Source: Paratractidigestivibacter sp963605405
GTDB lineage: Bacteria; Actinomycetota; Coriobacteriia; Coriobacteriales; Atopobiaceae
NCBI GenBank assembly: GCA_963605405.1
Contig: CAVCUP010000002.1
Span: 62,001-126,000, forward strand
Length of the DNA stretch: 64,000 nt
Direction: 5' to 3'
Below, one piece after another: positions 8,049 to 15,562 of this stretch; within the stretch, counting starts at the first letter, position 1, and every line of letters begins with the position of its first letter. The translations under genes and the position numbers were made by a program. The notes below the pieces were generated by a model that was not told the origin of the DNA, did no database searches, and worked only from the letters and a program-made list of their open reading frames with translations.

Positions 8049-9569
8049 ATGGCGGCCGTTGTTTCCGGGGTCGCGGGGGGCGGCGGCCGCTCCCTCGTCC
8101 TCGCCATCGACCAGTCCACGCAGGGTACCAAGGCGCTTCTCTTCGACGCCGAGGGCAACTTCGTTCAGAAGGCCTCGCGCCCACACGAGCAGTACGTGAG
8201 CGAGGCCGGCTGGGTCGAGCACGACGCCGAGGAGATCATGACCAACGTGCTCGCCTGCGCCCGCGACGTCTGCAAGAAGGCCGGCGTCGCGGCGGGCGAG
8301 GTCCGCGCGGTGGGCATCTCCAACCAGCGCGAGACCTGCCTGGCTTGGGACCGCGACCGGCGCGAGCCGCTCGCGCGCGCCATCGTGTGGCAGTGCGGTC
8401 GCGCGAAGGACATCTGCGACGAGATGGCCGCCCGCGACGGCGTGGCCGAGCGCGTGGCCGAGCTCTCCGGCATGGCCCTCTCGCCGTACTTCTCGGCGGC
8501 CAAGCTCGCGTGGCTCCTGCGCAACGTGCCTGCGGTGGCGGCGGCAAGAGACGCCGGGACCTTGTGCCTGGGCACCATCGACTCCTGGCTCGTCTTCAAG
8601 CTGACGGAGGAGCACGCCTTTGCCACCGAGCCGTCGAACGCCTGCCGCACTCAACTGCTGAACATCCGCGAGGGCGCCTGGTCGCGCGCGCTGTGCGACG
8701 ACTTCGGCGTGCCCGTCGCGGCGCTGCCCGAGGTGCGCTGCTCGGACTCCGTCTTTGGCCACACCACGATGGGCGGGCTCTTTGCCGAGCCGGTGCCCAT
8801 CTGCGGTGTGTTGGGCGACTCGCAGGCCGCCCTCGCCGCGCAGAATTGCCTTAACCCCGGCGACACCAAGGCCACCTACGGCACCGGCTCGTCGGTCATG
8901 ATGCAGACGGGGACCGAGCTCAAGCAGTCCAAGAGCGGCCTTGTGTCGAGCATCGCGTGGGACTTCGGCGGCGAGCGCTCCTACGTGCTCGAGGGCAACC
9001 TCAACTACACAGGCGCGACCATCACCTGGCTCAAGGACCAGATGGGGCTTATCTCCAACCCAGCCGAGGTGGAGGGCATCATCGCCGAGGCGAACCCGGC
9101 CGACCGCGCGTATTTCGTGCCGGCCTTCACGGGCTTGGGCGCGCCCTGGTGGGACACCGAGGCCACGGGGCTTCTTACCGGTGTGACGCGCACGACGGGC
9201 CGCGCCGAGATGGTGCGCGCCTGCGCGGAGTCGATCCCGTACCAGATCGCTGACGTGCTCGATGCCCTGCGCGCCGATACGGGCCTTGCGGTGGGCGAGC
9301 TGCGCGCCGACGGCGGCGTGACCGCCAACGGCTACCTCATGCAGTTCCAGGCCGACATGGCGGGCGCCGACGTGGTGGTGTCGAGCTTAAACGAGCTCTC
9401 CGCCGCGGGCGCGGGCTTCGTCGCCGGGCGCTCCGCGGGCCTCTACGAGGGCAACGCCATCTACGAGAAGGTGTCGCGCCGGGTGTTCGAGCCGGCGATG
9501 GACGCCGACGTCGTCGATGCCAAGCGTGCTGGATGGCACCTTGCGCTGAAGCAGGCCACGACACATTAG
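8049..9569 (+). CDS. FGGY family carbohydrate kinase
   Basis: 506 residues of the FGGY fold: LAIDQSTQGTKALLFD (phosphate 1 loop), SNQRETCLAWDR, IVWQCGRAKD, LGDSQAALAAQN with the catalytic base D257, and FVPAFTGLGAPWWDTEATG. The sequence style is close to glycerol kinase, but the operon (isomerase and split transketolase immediately upstream, 3-bp gap) argues for a ketose kinase such as xylulokinase or D-apulose kinase. A structured intergenic region with a terminator follows. Confidence 0.88.
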   Translation: MAAVVSGVAGGGGRSLVLAIDQSTQGTKALLFDAEGNFVQKASRPHEQYVSEAGWVEHDAEEIMTNVLACARDVCKKAGVAAGEVRAVGISNQRETCLAWDRDRREPLARAIVWQCGRAKDICDEMAARDGVAERVAELSGMALSPYFSAAKLAWLLRNVPAVAAARDAGTLCLGTIDSWLVFKLTEEHAFATEPSNACRTQLLNIREGAWSRALCDDFGVPVAALPEVRCSDSVFGHTTMGGLFAEPVPICGVLGDSQAALAAQNCLNPGDTKATYGTGSSVMMQTGTELKQSKSGLVSSIAWDFGGERSYVLEGNLNYTGATITWLKDQMGLISNPAEVEGIIAEANPADRAYFVPAFTGLGAPWWDTEATGLLTGVTRTTGRAEMVRACAESIPYQIADVLDALRADTGLAVGELRADGGVTANGYLMQFQADMAGADVVVSSLNELSAAGAGFVAGRSAGLYEGNAIYEKVSRRVFEPAMDADVVDAKRAGWHLALKQATTH

Positions 9570-9592
9570 GCGCGGGTTGCGGGCTTATCGGC

Positions 9593-9743
9593 GAGGGGCG
9601 CTTGACCGCGCCTCTCTCCGAGGGCCCGTTCAGACGCGACTCTTGCCGAGAAGGGCTTGACCGCCTTTCTCGGTAAGAAACGCCTCGGCGTGGCACCGCC
9701 TCGACGTGGCACCACCTCGGCAAGAAACCCGTCGAGGTGGTGC
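9593..9743. repeat. Structured intergenic region with repeated hairpins
   Basis: Two 9-bp stems carry the identical loop TTGACC: 9593-9616 (GAGGGGCGC / GCGCCTCTC) and 9648-9671 (GAGAAGGGC / GCCTTTCTC). A 16-bp direct repeat GCCTCGRCGTGGCACC occupies 9682-9697 and 9698-9713, and an 11-bp perfect stem pairs 9709-9719 with 9733-9743. The 308-bp gap has no convincing gene. Confidence 0.6.
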
Positions 9744-9760
9744 GAAATCAGTCGATATAT

Positions 9761-9803
9761 AACGCTCCGAGCTGTGCAGTAAACGCCGCTTGGAGCGTTT
9801 TGC
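9761..9803 (+). terminator. Intrinsic terminator after the FGGY kinase
   Basis: AACGCTCCGAGC (9761-9772) pairs with GCTTGGAGCGTT (9788-9799) with one wobble and a 15-nt loop, ending in TTTT. Confidence 0.6.
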
Positions 9804-9877
9804 TCTACCGGCAGGCAGGGCGACGGTCCCTTTGCCCGCTTTTTGCGCGTACCGTGGTTGGAAAAGGGAGGTTTCTT

Positions 9878-10783
9878 ATGTCACAGGCCAGGGTCCTGAG
9901 CTTCGGCTCGCTTAACCTCGACTTCGTTTACCAGGTCGATCACATCGTCGCCGGCGGCGAGACGATCGATGCCGGCGAAGTCCAGACGCACTGCGGCGGC
10001 AAGGGACTCAATCAGTCCATCGCGCTTGCCCGCGGCGGCGCGGACGTCGCGCACGCGGGCATCGTGGGCGCCGACGGCGACGCGCTCCTCGACATCTGCC
10101 GCGACTCGGGCGTCGACGTCTCGCGGGTGCGTGTGGGCGCGGGCCGCAGCGGGCACGCCATCATCCAGGTCGACAAGCATGGCCAGAACTCGATCATCCT
10201 CTTTGGCGGGACGAATCGCGCCGTGACGCAGGAGTACATAGACGAGGCAATCGGCGGCTACGGCGAGGGCGACCTCATCGTGCTGCAGAACGAGGTCAGC
10301 ATGCTGCCGCAGGTCATCGAGTCGGCGTCAGCCTGCGGCATGCGCGTCGTGCTCAACCCGAGCCCGTTCGACGGGCGCATCGGGGAGTGCGACCTCGGGC
10401 TCGTCTGGCTCTTCTTCGTAAACGAGATCGAGGGCGAGCAGATCACGGGCGAGAAGGAGCCGGCGCGGATCCTCGACGTGTTCGCGGAGCGCTACCCGAG
10501 CGCGAACGTGGTGCTTACCCTCGGCTCCGAGGGCGCGGTCGCCCAGTTCGGCGGCGAGCGCTTCGAGCAGCCCATTATTCCCACGACAGCGGTCGACACT
10601 ACGGCGGCGGGGGACACCTTCACGGGCTTTTTCCTGGCCGAGTATTTGCGCGGCGGCGACGTGGCGCGCTCCATGCTCGCGGCGGCGCAGGCGAGCTCGA
10701 TCGCCGTCTCGCGCGCGGGCGCGGCGCCGAGCATCCCGACTTTGGAAGAGGTCCGCGCGGCGCTGGGCGCGCTCGAGGGGTAG
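9878..10783 (+). CDS. PfkB family (ribokinase-like) sugar kinase
   Basis: 301 residues. CGGKGLNQSIALARGG is the N-terminal PfkB motif and TTAAGDTFTGFFLAEYL with catalytic Asp246 is the C-terminal signature; the N terminus LSFGSLNLDFVYQVDHIVAGGET is ribokinase-like. The ATG at 9878 has a strong SD (aaaagggaggtttctt). It is separated from the FGGY operon by a terminator and hairpins, so it may be transcribed separately. It is probably a second sugar kinase of the plant-glycan region (ribose or another furanose); the substrate is not readable. Confidence 0.88.
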   Translation: MSQARVLSFGSLNLDFVYQVDHIVAGGETIDAGEVQTHCGGKGLNQSIALARGGADVAHAGIVGADGDALLDICRDSGVDVSRVRVGAGRSGHAIIQVDKHGQNSIILFGGTNRAVTQEYIDEAIGGYGEGDLIVLQNEVSMLPQVIESASACGMRVVLNPSPFDGRIGECDLGLVWLFFVNEIEGEQITGEKEPARILDVFAERYPSANVVLTLGSEGAVAQFGGERFEQPIIPTTAVDTTAAGDTFTGFFLAEYLRGGDVARSMLAAAQASSIAVSRAGAAPSIPTLEEVRAALGALEG

Positions 10784-10817
10784 CCTGGGCTGTGGCGCGT
10801 TGCCCGTGCCCTCTGAT

Positions 10818-10914
10818 GTTGCGTAAATCGGGGTGATGGCAGGGATTTCTTGCCATCACCCCGATTTACGCAACAGGCCCGGTCGTCCGACTGCCATCAC
10901 CCCGATTTACGCAA
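10818..10914. repeat. Interspersed palindromic array, family A, copy 1
   Basis: A 24-bp motif (GTTGCGTAAA...GGTGATGGCA) at 10818-10841 is followed after a 9-bp loop (gggatttct) by its perfect inverse at 10851-10874, and a second inverse copy 41 bp later at 10892-10914. The pair forms a perfect 24-bp stem and could also terminate the PfkB transcript. It corresponds to the distal half of copies 2 and 3. Confidence 0.9.
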
Positions 10915-11030
10915 AGCGGCCGCCCGCGCCGGCGCCGTCGGCCTGCCATCTGCAAGAAGTCCGCTCCTCTCGTCGCCGACGCTGCTTCCGCCGGCGGCGG
11001 CGTTGCCGTATGGCTCTGGTCGTGAGCCAT

Positions 11031-11095
11031 AACTAAATATTTAGTTACACCACTAAAGCGTTAACTAAACGCTGGGCTGACCGTTAGTTAACGCT
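11031..11095. promoter_or_regulatory. Palindromic operators upstream of PTS EIIBC
   Basis: A perfect 16-bp palindrome AACTAAATATTTAGTT (11031-11046) is followed by an 11-bp perfect inverted repeat AGCGTTAACTA (11057-11067) / TAGTTAACGCT (11085-11095). Both are AT-rich islands in high-GC DNA about 120-180 bp upstream of the PTS start, typical of repressor sites. The cognate regulator is not adjacent; the ACTAAA core resembles the LacI and TetR operators in this window. Confidence 0.5.
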
Positions 11096-11213
11096 CCCCG
11101 AATGCATTATGTCCACGTGGGAAGAAGCGCTCTCGCCGCAGGGGGAAATTGTCGGCGAGGCGCATGTAAATGTGCCGGTTTATCTGGCCGTATATGGGAA
11201 AGAGAGGATCCAA

Positions 11214-12647
11214 ATGGCAATCGATAACCACCAGATCGCCGCCGACGTCCTTCCGCTCGTGGGAGGTGCCGAGAACGTCACCATCGCCACGAACTGCATG
11301 ACGCGCCTGCGTCTCACGCTGAAGGACCAGTCCAAGGCCGATACCGACGCCATCAAGAAGGTCAAGGGCGTCCTCGGCGCTCAGTTCGCGGGCTCTCAGC
11401 TGCAGGTCATCGTCGGCCAGAACGCGCCGAAGGTGCTCGCCGAGTTCATCGCCATCTCCGGCGTCAAGCAGGGAGACGAGGTCAAGGAGAACCTCGACGC
11501 CCCCGCCCAGAAGTTCGAGCTCAAGAACCTGCCCAACATCATCCTGGACTACCTGTCCGGCTCGATGACCCAGCTCATCCCGCTGCTCATGGCCGGCGGC
11601 CTCTTCCGCACTATCGCCGCCATCCTCGGCCCCACGATGCTCGGGCTCATCTCCGACACCGACCCGACCTACACCTTCCTCTACACCACCCTGTACGAGG
11701 CCACCTTCACCTTCATCCCCATCTACCTCGGCTACGCCGCCGCCAAGAAGCTCGGCGCGAGCCCCGTCCTCGGCATGCTCCTCGGCGGCGCCCTCATGGC
11801 CCCGTCCGTGGTCTCGGCCGTGAGCTCCAACGGCGGCTCGGGCATCATCTCGGTCTACGGTATCCAGATCGCCGCGGCCAACTACCAGCAGACCGTCCTG
11901 CCGATCATCCTCTCGGTGCCCGTCCTCTACTTCATCGAGAAGTTCTTCAAGAAGCACATGCCCGACGTGCTCTCCACGGTCTTCACCCCGTTCTGCACCA
12001 TGATCGTGACCATCCCCATCGCCTTTATCGTCCTCGCCCCGCTCGGCAACGAGATCGGCAACGTCATCGCCAACGCGCTCTTCGGCCTGGCTGACCTCGG
12101 CGGCATCGGCGTCTTCGTGGTCATGGCCGTCCTCGGCGCCTTCTGGCAGCTCTTCGTTGTCTGCGGCATGCACATGCCCGTCATCCTGCTCGCCCAGGTC
12201 CAGATCATCGCCGCCGGCTACGACCCGTTCGTCTTCGTCTCCACCAACTGCGCCATGACCGCCGTCTGGGGCTGCGCGTTCGGCGCCTTCCTCAAGATGC
12301 GCAACCCGGACGAGAAGGGCCTCGCCATCGGCTACGTCATCTCCGCCATCGCCGGCGGCGTGACCGAGCCCGCCCTCTTCGGCATCCTCATGCGCTTCCG
12401 CCGCACCATGTTCGGCATGTTCATCGGCGGCGCCATCGGCGCGGTGTTCTCCGGCATCATGGGCGTCACCTACTATCTCGCGGGCGGCGCGGCCAACTTC
12501 CTGGTCTTCACCAACTACCTGCAGGGCGGCCAGATGAACACCGTCTGGGCAATCGTCGGCATGGCCATCTCCTTCGTGATCGCGGCCGTCGTGGTCTACT
12601 TCACCGGCTTCTCCAAGGAGGAGCTCGCCGAGATGGACGAGGCGTAG
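11214..12647 (+). CDS. PTS permease EIIBC, glucose/sucrose/beta-glucoside family
   Basis: 477 residues. An N-terminal EIIB domain holds the phosphorylation-site cysteine C28 in NCMTRLRLTL, and a polytopic EIIC domain follows (DYLSGSMTQLIPLLMAGGLF, GVTEPALFGILMRF). No EIIA domain is attached, so phosphate must come from a separate EIIA. ATG at 11214 with SD agagagga. It imports and phosphorylates a sugar or glycoside; its place upstream of an apiosidase-like hydrolase suggests a plant glycoside, but sucrose or trehalose types share this architecture. The paralogue at 28221 has its own antiterminator; this one does not. Confidence 0.9.
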   Translation: MAIDNHQIAADVLPLVGGAENVTIATNCMTRLRLTLKDQSKADTDAIKKVKGVLGAQFAGSQLQVIVGQNAPKVLAEFIAISGVKQGDEVKENLDAPAQKFELKNLPNIILDYLSGSMTQLIPLLMAGGLFRTIAAILGPTMLGLISDTDPTYTFLYTTLYEATFTFIPIYLGYAAAKKLGASPVLGMLLGGALMAPSVVSAVSSNGGSGIISVYGIQIAAANYQQTVLPIILSVPVLYFIEKFFKKHMPDVLSTVFTPFCTMIVTIPIAFIVLAPLGNEIGNVIANALFGLADLGGIGVFVVMAVLGAFWQLFVVCGMHMPVILLAQVQIIAAGYDPFVFVSTNCAMTAVWGCAFGAFLKMRNPDEKGLAIGYVISAIAGGVTEPALFGILMRFRRTMFGMFIGGAIGAVFSGIMGVTYYLAGGAANFLVFTNYLQGGQMNTVWAIVGMAISFVIAAVVVYFTGFSKEELAEMDEA

Positions 12648-12674
12648 GGCCCGCTCCGCTCGACCTCCCTTTCG

Positions 12675-12712
12675 CCCCGCCCAGGTCCTCAACGTTCCTG
12701 GGCGGGGTTTCT
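12675..12712 (+). terminator. Intrinsic terminator after PTS EIIBC
   Basis: Perfect 11-bp stem CCCCGCCCAGG (12675-12685) / CCTGGGCGGGG (12697-12707), 11-nt loop, then TTTCTT. Confidence 0.85.
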
Positions 12713-12873
12713 TGGCAAGAAGGGCGGAGAAGCCCTGCTCGGCAGGGTCTCGCCCGTCGCCGCAACGGCGGCTCGTTTGCTTCGCGCCCCGGCTTTTCCG
12801 CCGCAGGGTAAACGCGTAGCGTAAGGCACACGGAGGGCGGCGCGCCGCGTCGCCGATGCGAGAGGAGAAACGC

Positions 12874-14184
12874 ATGGCATTGGGAAAGCTGGGCGTGAAC
12901 GCCCGCAAGGACGGTTTTCTGCTCGACGGCGAGCCTTGGTTCTGGTTCGCCGACACCTGCTGGAGCGCGTTCACGAGCATCACGCTCGAGGATTGGGACT
13001 ACTACTTGGCGCGCCGTGCCGAGCAGGGCATGAACGTCCTGCAGATAAACACCCTGCCGCAGTGGGACCGCTGCGCGCCCGACCTGGGAATCTGGCCCTA
13101 CGCGAGCGAGGACGGCGTGCACTTCGACTGGTCCGCGCCCAACCAGGCCTACTGGGACCGCGCCCGCACCATGTGTGAGATGGCCGTCGAGCGCGGCATC
13201 CGCCCGGCGCTCGTGCTCATGTGGTGCAACTACGTGCCCGGCACCTGGGGCTCGCGCATCTCGACCATGCTCGGCGCCGACGTGATGCCGGCCGAGGAGG
13301 TCCGCGCCCACGTCGCGCGCGTGGTCGAGAACCTGGGTGACCTCGACCCGGTCTACGTGGTCACGGGCGACACGGACTTCGCCTGCGATGAGGCCGTCGC
13401 CTACTACGAGGACGCGCTGTCTGCTGTCTGCGAGCTCGCGCCCGAGGGCCTGCGCTGCATGCACATCAACCGCGGCAACCGCACCATCCCGGAGCAGTTC
13501 GTCGACCGGCTCGACTTCTACATGTTCCAGCCGGGCCACAACTACGAGGGCCAGGTCGAGGCATGGAGGCTGCCCGAGGATTTTCTCGCCAATTACCCCA
13601 AGAAGCCCCTGGTCAACTCCGAGCCCTGCTACGAGCAGATGGGCGCGTCGCGCAACGTGTATTGGCGCTTCACCGCGCAGGATTGCCGCGCGAGCGCATG
13701 GTCGTCGATCCTCGCCGGGGCGTCTGCGGGCGTGACCTACGGCGCGCACGGCGTGTGGAACTGGCAGACGTCGCGCTCAACGGGCTCCGCGTTGGGCGAG
13801 GGCTTCGACGCGCCGTTCCGCTGGCAAGAATGCCTGCAGTTCCCGGGCGTCTGGGACTATGGCCTGATCCCGCATGTGCTCGAGGGGCTGGGCGCGACCT
13901 CGGCCGACGATGCCGCTGCCGTGGTTCCGGCCCAGGAGCTTCTCGACGACTCGCGCGAGGCCATCCGCTGCGCCCGAATCGGCGAGAAGGCCGTGGTCTA
14001 CCTGCCGCGGGCCACGAAGGTGAAGCTCAGGCCGGGCGCCCTTGCCGCGGCCGCGGCGGTCCGCGCCCGCGCGGTCGACCTGCAGGACAAGCGCGTGGCC
14101 AACCTGCCCGTGAGCGTCGCAGACGGCGCGGTTGCGGTAGCGCAGCATCCGTTCGGGCACGACGCCCTTGTCGTCGTCGAGTAG
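12874..14184 (+). CDS. Apiosidase-like (DUF4038) glycoside hydrolase
   Basis: 436 residues with the (beta/alpha)8 barrel style of DUF4038 enzymes, the superfamily containing GH140 endo-apiosidases: DGEPWFWFADTCWSAFTSITLEDWDYYLARRAEQG at the N terminus, VTGDTDF (D166), and PLVNSEPCYEQMG (E250), the positions expected for acidic catalytic residues, then AGVTYGAHGVWNWQ. No signal peptide, so it acts on imported substrate. SD agaggagaa precedes the ATG. A Ser esterase follows after 15 bp. With the isomerase, split transketolase and FGGY kinase upstream it supports a pathway that frees and metabolises a branched or rare plant sugar. Specificity is inferred only. Confidence 0.8.
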   Translation: MALGKLGVNARKDGFLLDGEPWFWFADTCWSAFTSITLEDWDYYLARRAEQGMNVLQINTLPQWDRCAPDLGIWPYASEDGVHFDWSAPNQAYWDRARTMCEMAVERGIRPALVLMWCNYVPGTWGSRISTMLGADVMPAEEVRAHVARVVENLGDLDPVYVVTGDTDFACDEAVAYYEDALSAVCELAPEGLRCMHINRGNRTIPEQFVDRLDFYMFQPGHNYEGQVEAWRLPEDFLANYPKKPLVNSEPCYEQMGASRNVYWRFTAQDCRASAWSSILAGASAGVTYGAHGVWNWQTSRSTGSALGEGFDAPFRWQECLQFPGVWDYGLIPHVLEGLGATSADDAAAVVPAQELLDDSREAIRCARIGEKAVVYLPRATKVKLRPGALAAAAAVRARAVDLQDKRVANLPVSVADGAVAVAQHPFGHDALVVVE

Positions 14185-14199
14185 GGAAGAGGAATCGTG

Positions 14200-15507
14200 A
14201 TGTCTACCTACGCTACCGTGGTGACCTGCGGCGACTTCGGCCCGTGGATCTCCAAGGTCGTCGTCGATCTACCGTGCGAGGTTCGCGCCTCCGAGGTCGC
14301 GCCCGAGGGCTTCAACGTGTACTGCGAGCGCTTCGAGCCGAGCGGGGAGCCGCTCATGCGCAAGGAGCGCGGCGCCGATCATGCCGTCGCGAGCGCCGGG
14401 TACGTGCCCGTGCTCGCGGCCTATCCCTGCGATGAGCTGGGCGCGCGTGCCGAGGCCGGCACGCACGTCGCGCTCGAGGTCCCGGAGACGCGCCTCACCA
14501 AGCGCATCGAGGGCGGCGTTCTCGGCTCCCGCTACATCGAGAACCGCCTGCGCGTGACGCAGCTCGCGCCCCTGGGCGAGGGCAGCGATCCTGTGTGCGG
14601 CCTGGTCTTCGATGAGCCGCGCGAGGAATACGCGCCCGAGCTCGCGGGGTGGGCGTCGGCGGTCCAAAAGACGGCCGTCGACGGCATCGCGCTCGAGTAC
14701 GGCTACTTCGAGCCGAGCTTCGAGCCGCGGCGCCCGAACCCCTTCGCGCAGCCCGTGCCCGTGTGCCAGAAGGCGCCTCTCATCGTCTACCTGCACGGGG
14801 CCGGCGAGGGCAGGGGAGACACGTCCGGCGAGGGCGCCAAGCGCGCCTTTACCGGCAACCGCGTGACCGCGCTCTCGCAGGACCCGATCCAGGGCTACTT
14901 CGGCGGCGCGGCGTGGGTGCTCGTGCCGCAGAGCCCGACCTTCTGGATGGACAACGGCACCGAGCAGATGGGCCGCTCCAACCAGAGCATCTATGCCCCG
15001 GTGCTCAAGGCCCTTATCGATGAGTTCGTGGCAGAGCACGCCGATCGCGTCGACACGAGCCGCATCGTGGTCGCCGGCCTTTCCAACGGCGGCTTCATGA
15101 CGCTGCGCATGGCGCGCGACTACCCGGGCTTCTTCGCGGCGGCGGCGCCTTGCTGCGCGCCGTGGTACAACGCGACCGAGGAGGACGTCGAGCTGCTGAG
15201 CCGGACGCCGCTGTGGTTCACGCACTCCAAGGGAGACGAGCTCGTCGACCCGCGCGAGACGGTGCTGCCGCTCTTCGCCGCGCTCAAGGCGGCCGGCGCG
15301 GACGTGCACTGCAGCTACTTCGACCACGTCGAGGACCTGACGGGCCGGTATCGCGAGCCCGACGGCAGTGCCAAGAAGACCTTCAACCACGGGGTGTGGA
15401 TCCACCAGTTCAACGACTTCTGCCGTACCGACCTGGACGGCACGAACGTGCTGCTCGGAGGCGAGCCCGTCGGCCTCTGGGAATGGTGCGCCCGCGTGAC
15501 CCGCTAG
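14200..15507 (+). CDS. Alpha/beta-hydrolase esterase (prolyl-oligopeptidase/depolymerase-like)
   Basis: 435 residues. The N-terminal ~190 residues form a poorly recognisable beta-rich domain; the rest is an alpha/beta hydrolase beginning PLIVYLHGAGEGRGDT, with the nucleophile elbow GLSNGG (Ser295) and likely acid and base in the THSKGDELVDP and NHGVWIHQ segments. It probably removes acyl groups from a plant-glycan substrate in the cytoplasm. A GTG three bases upstream is an alternative start; the ATG has better spacing from gggaagagga. It lies 15 bp after the DUF4038 gene. Confidence 0.82.
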   Translation: MSTYATVVTCGDFGPWISKVVVDLPCEVRASEVAPEGFNVYCERFEPSGEPLMRKERGADHAVASAGYVPVLAAYPCDELGARAEAGTHVALEVPETRLTKRIEGGVLGSRYIENRLRVTQLAPLGEGSDPVCGLVFDEPREEYAPELAGWASAVQKTAVDGIALEYGYFEPSFEPRRPNPFAQPVPVCQKAPLIVYLHGAGEGRGDTSGEGAKRAFTGNRVTALSQDPIQGYFGGAAWVLVPQSPTFWMDNGTEQMGRSNQSIYAPVLKALIDEFVAEHADRVDTSRIVVAGLSNGGFMTLRMARDYPGFFAAAAPCCAPWYNATEEDVELLSRTPLWFTHSKGDELVDPRETVLPLFAALKAAGADVHCSYFDHVEDLTGRYREPDGSAKKTFNHGVWIHQFNDFCRTDLDGTNVLLGGEPVGLWEWCARVTR

Positions 15508-15515
15508 CGATCAGC

Positions 15516-15547
15516 GGGTAAAGGGGGCGCCCCTTTGCCCACTTTTT
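15516..15547 (+). terminator. Terminator or attenuator between esterase and DUF1593 genes
   Basis: An 11-bp stem (GGGTAAAGGGG / CCCCTTTGCCC, one wobble) with a 3-nt loop is followed by ACTTTTTG. It precedes the SD aaaggagg of the next gene, so it may lower downstream expression. Confidence 0.6.
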
Positions 15548-15562
15548 GAAAGGAGGATTTCC

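Noticed and set aside
8049..9569. Assignment of the FGGY kinase as glycerol kinase
   Set aside because: Sequence motifs are close to GlpK, but the coupled isomerase and split transketolase make a ketose substrate more likely, and no glycerol uptake or glycerophosphate gene is adjacent. Left as family-level call.
10818..10914. Integron attC-like sites (GTTGCG ... CGCAAC)
   Set aside because: The ends do not fit the GTTRRRY/RYYYAAC core, there is no integrase gene, and cassettes are not organised between sites.
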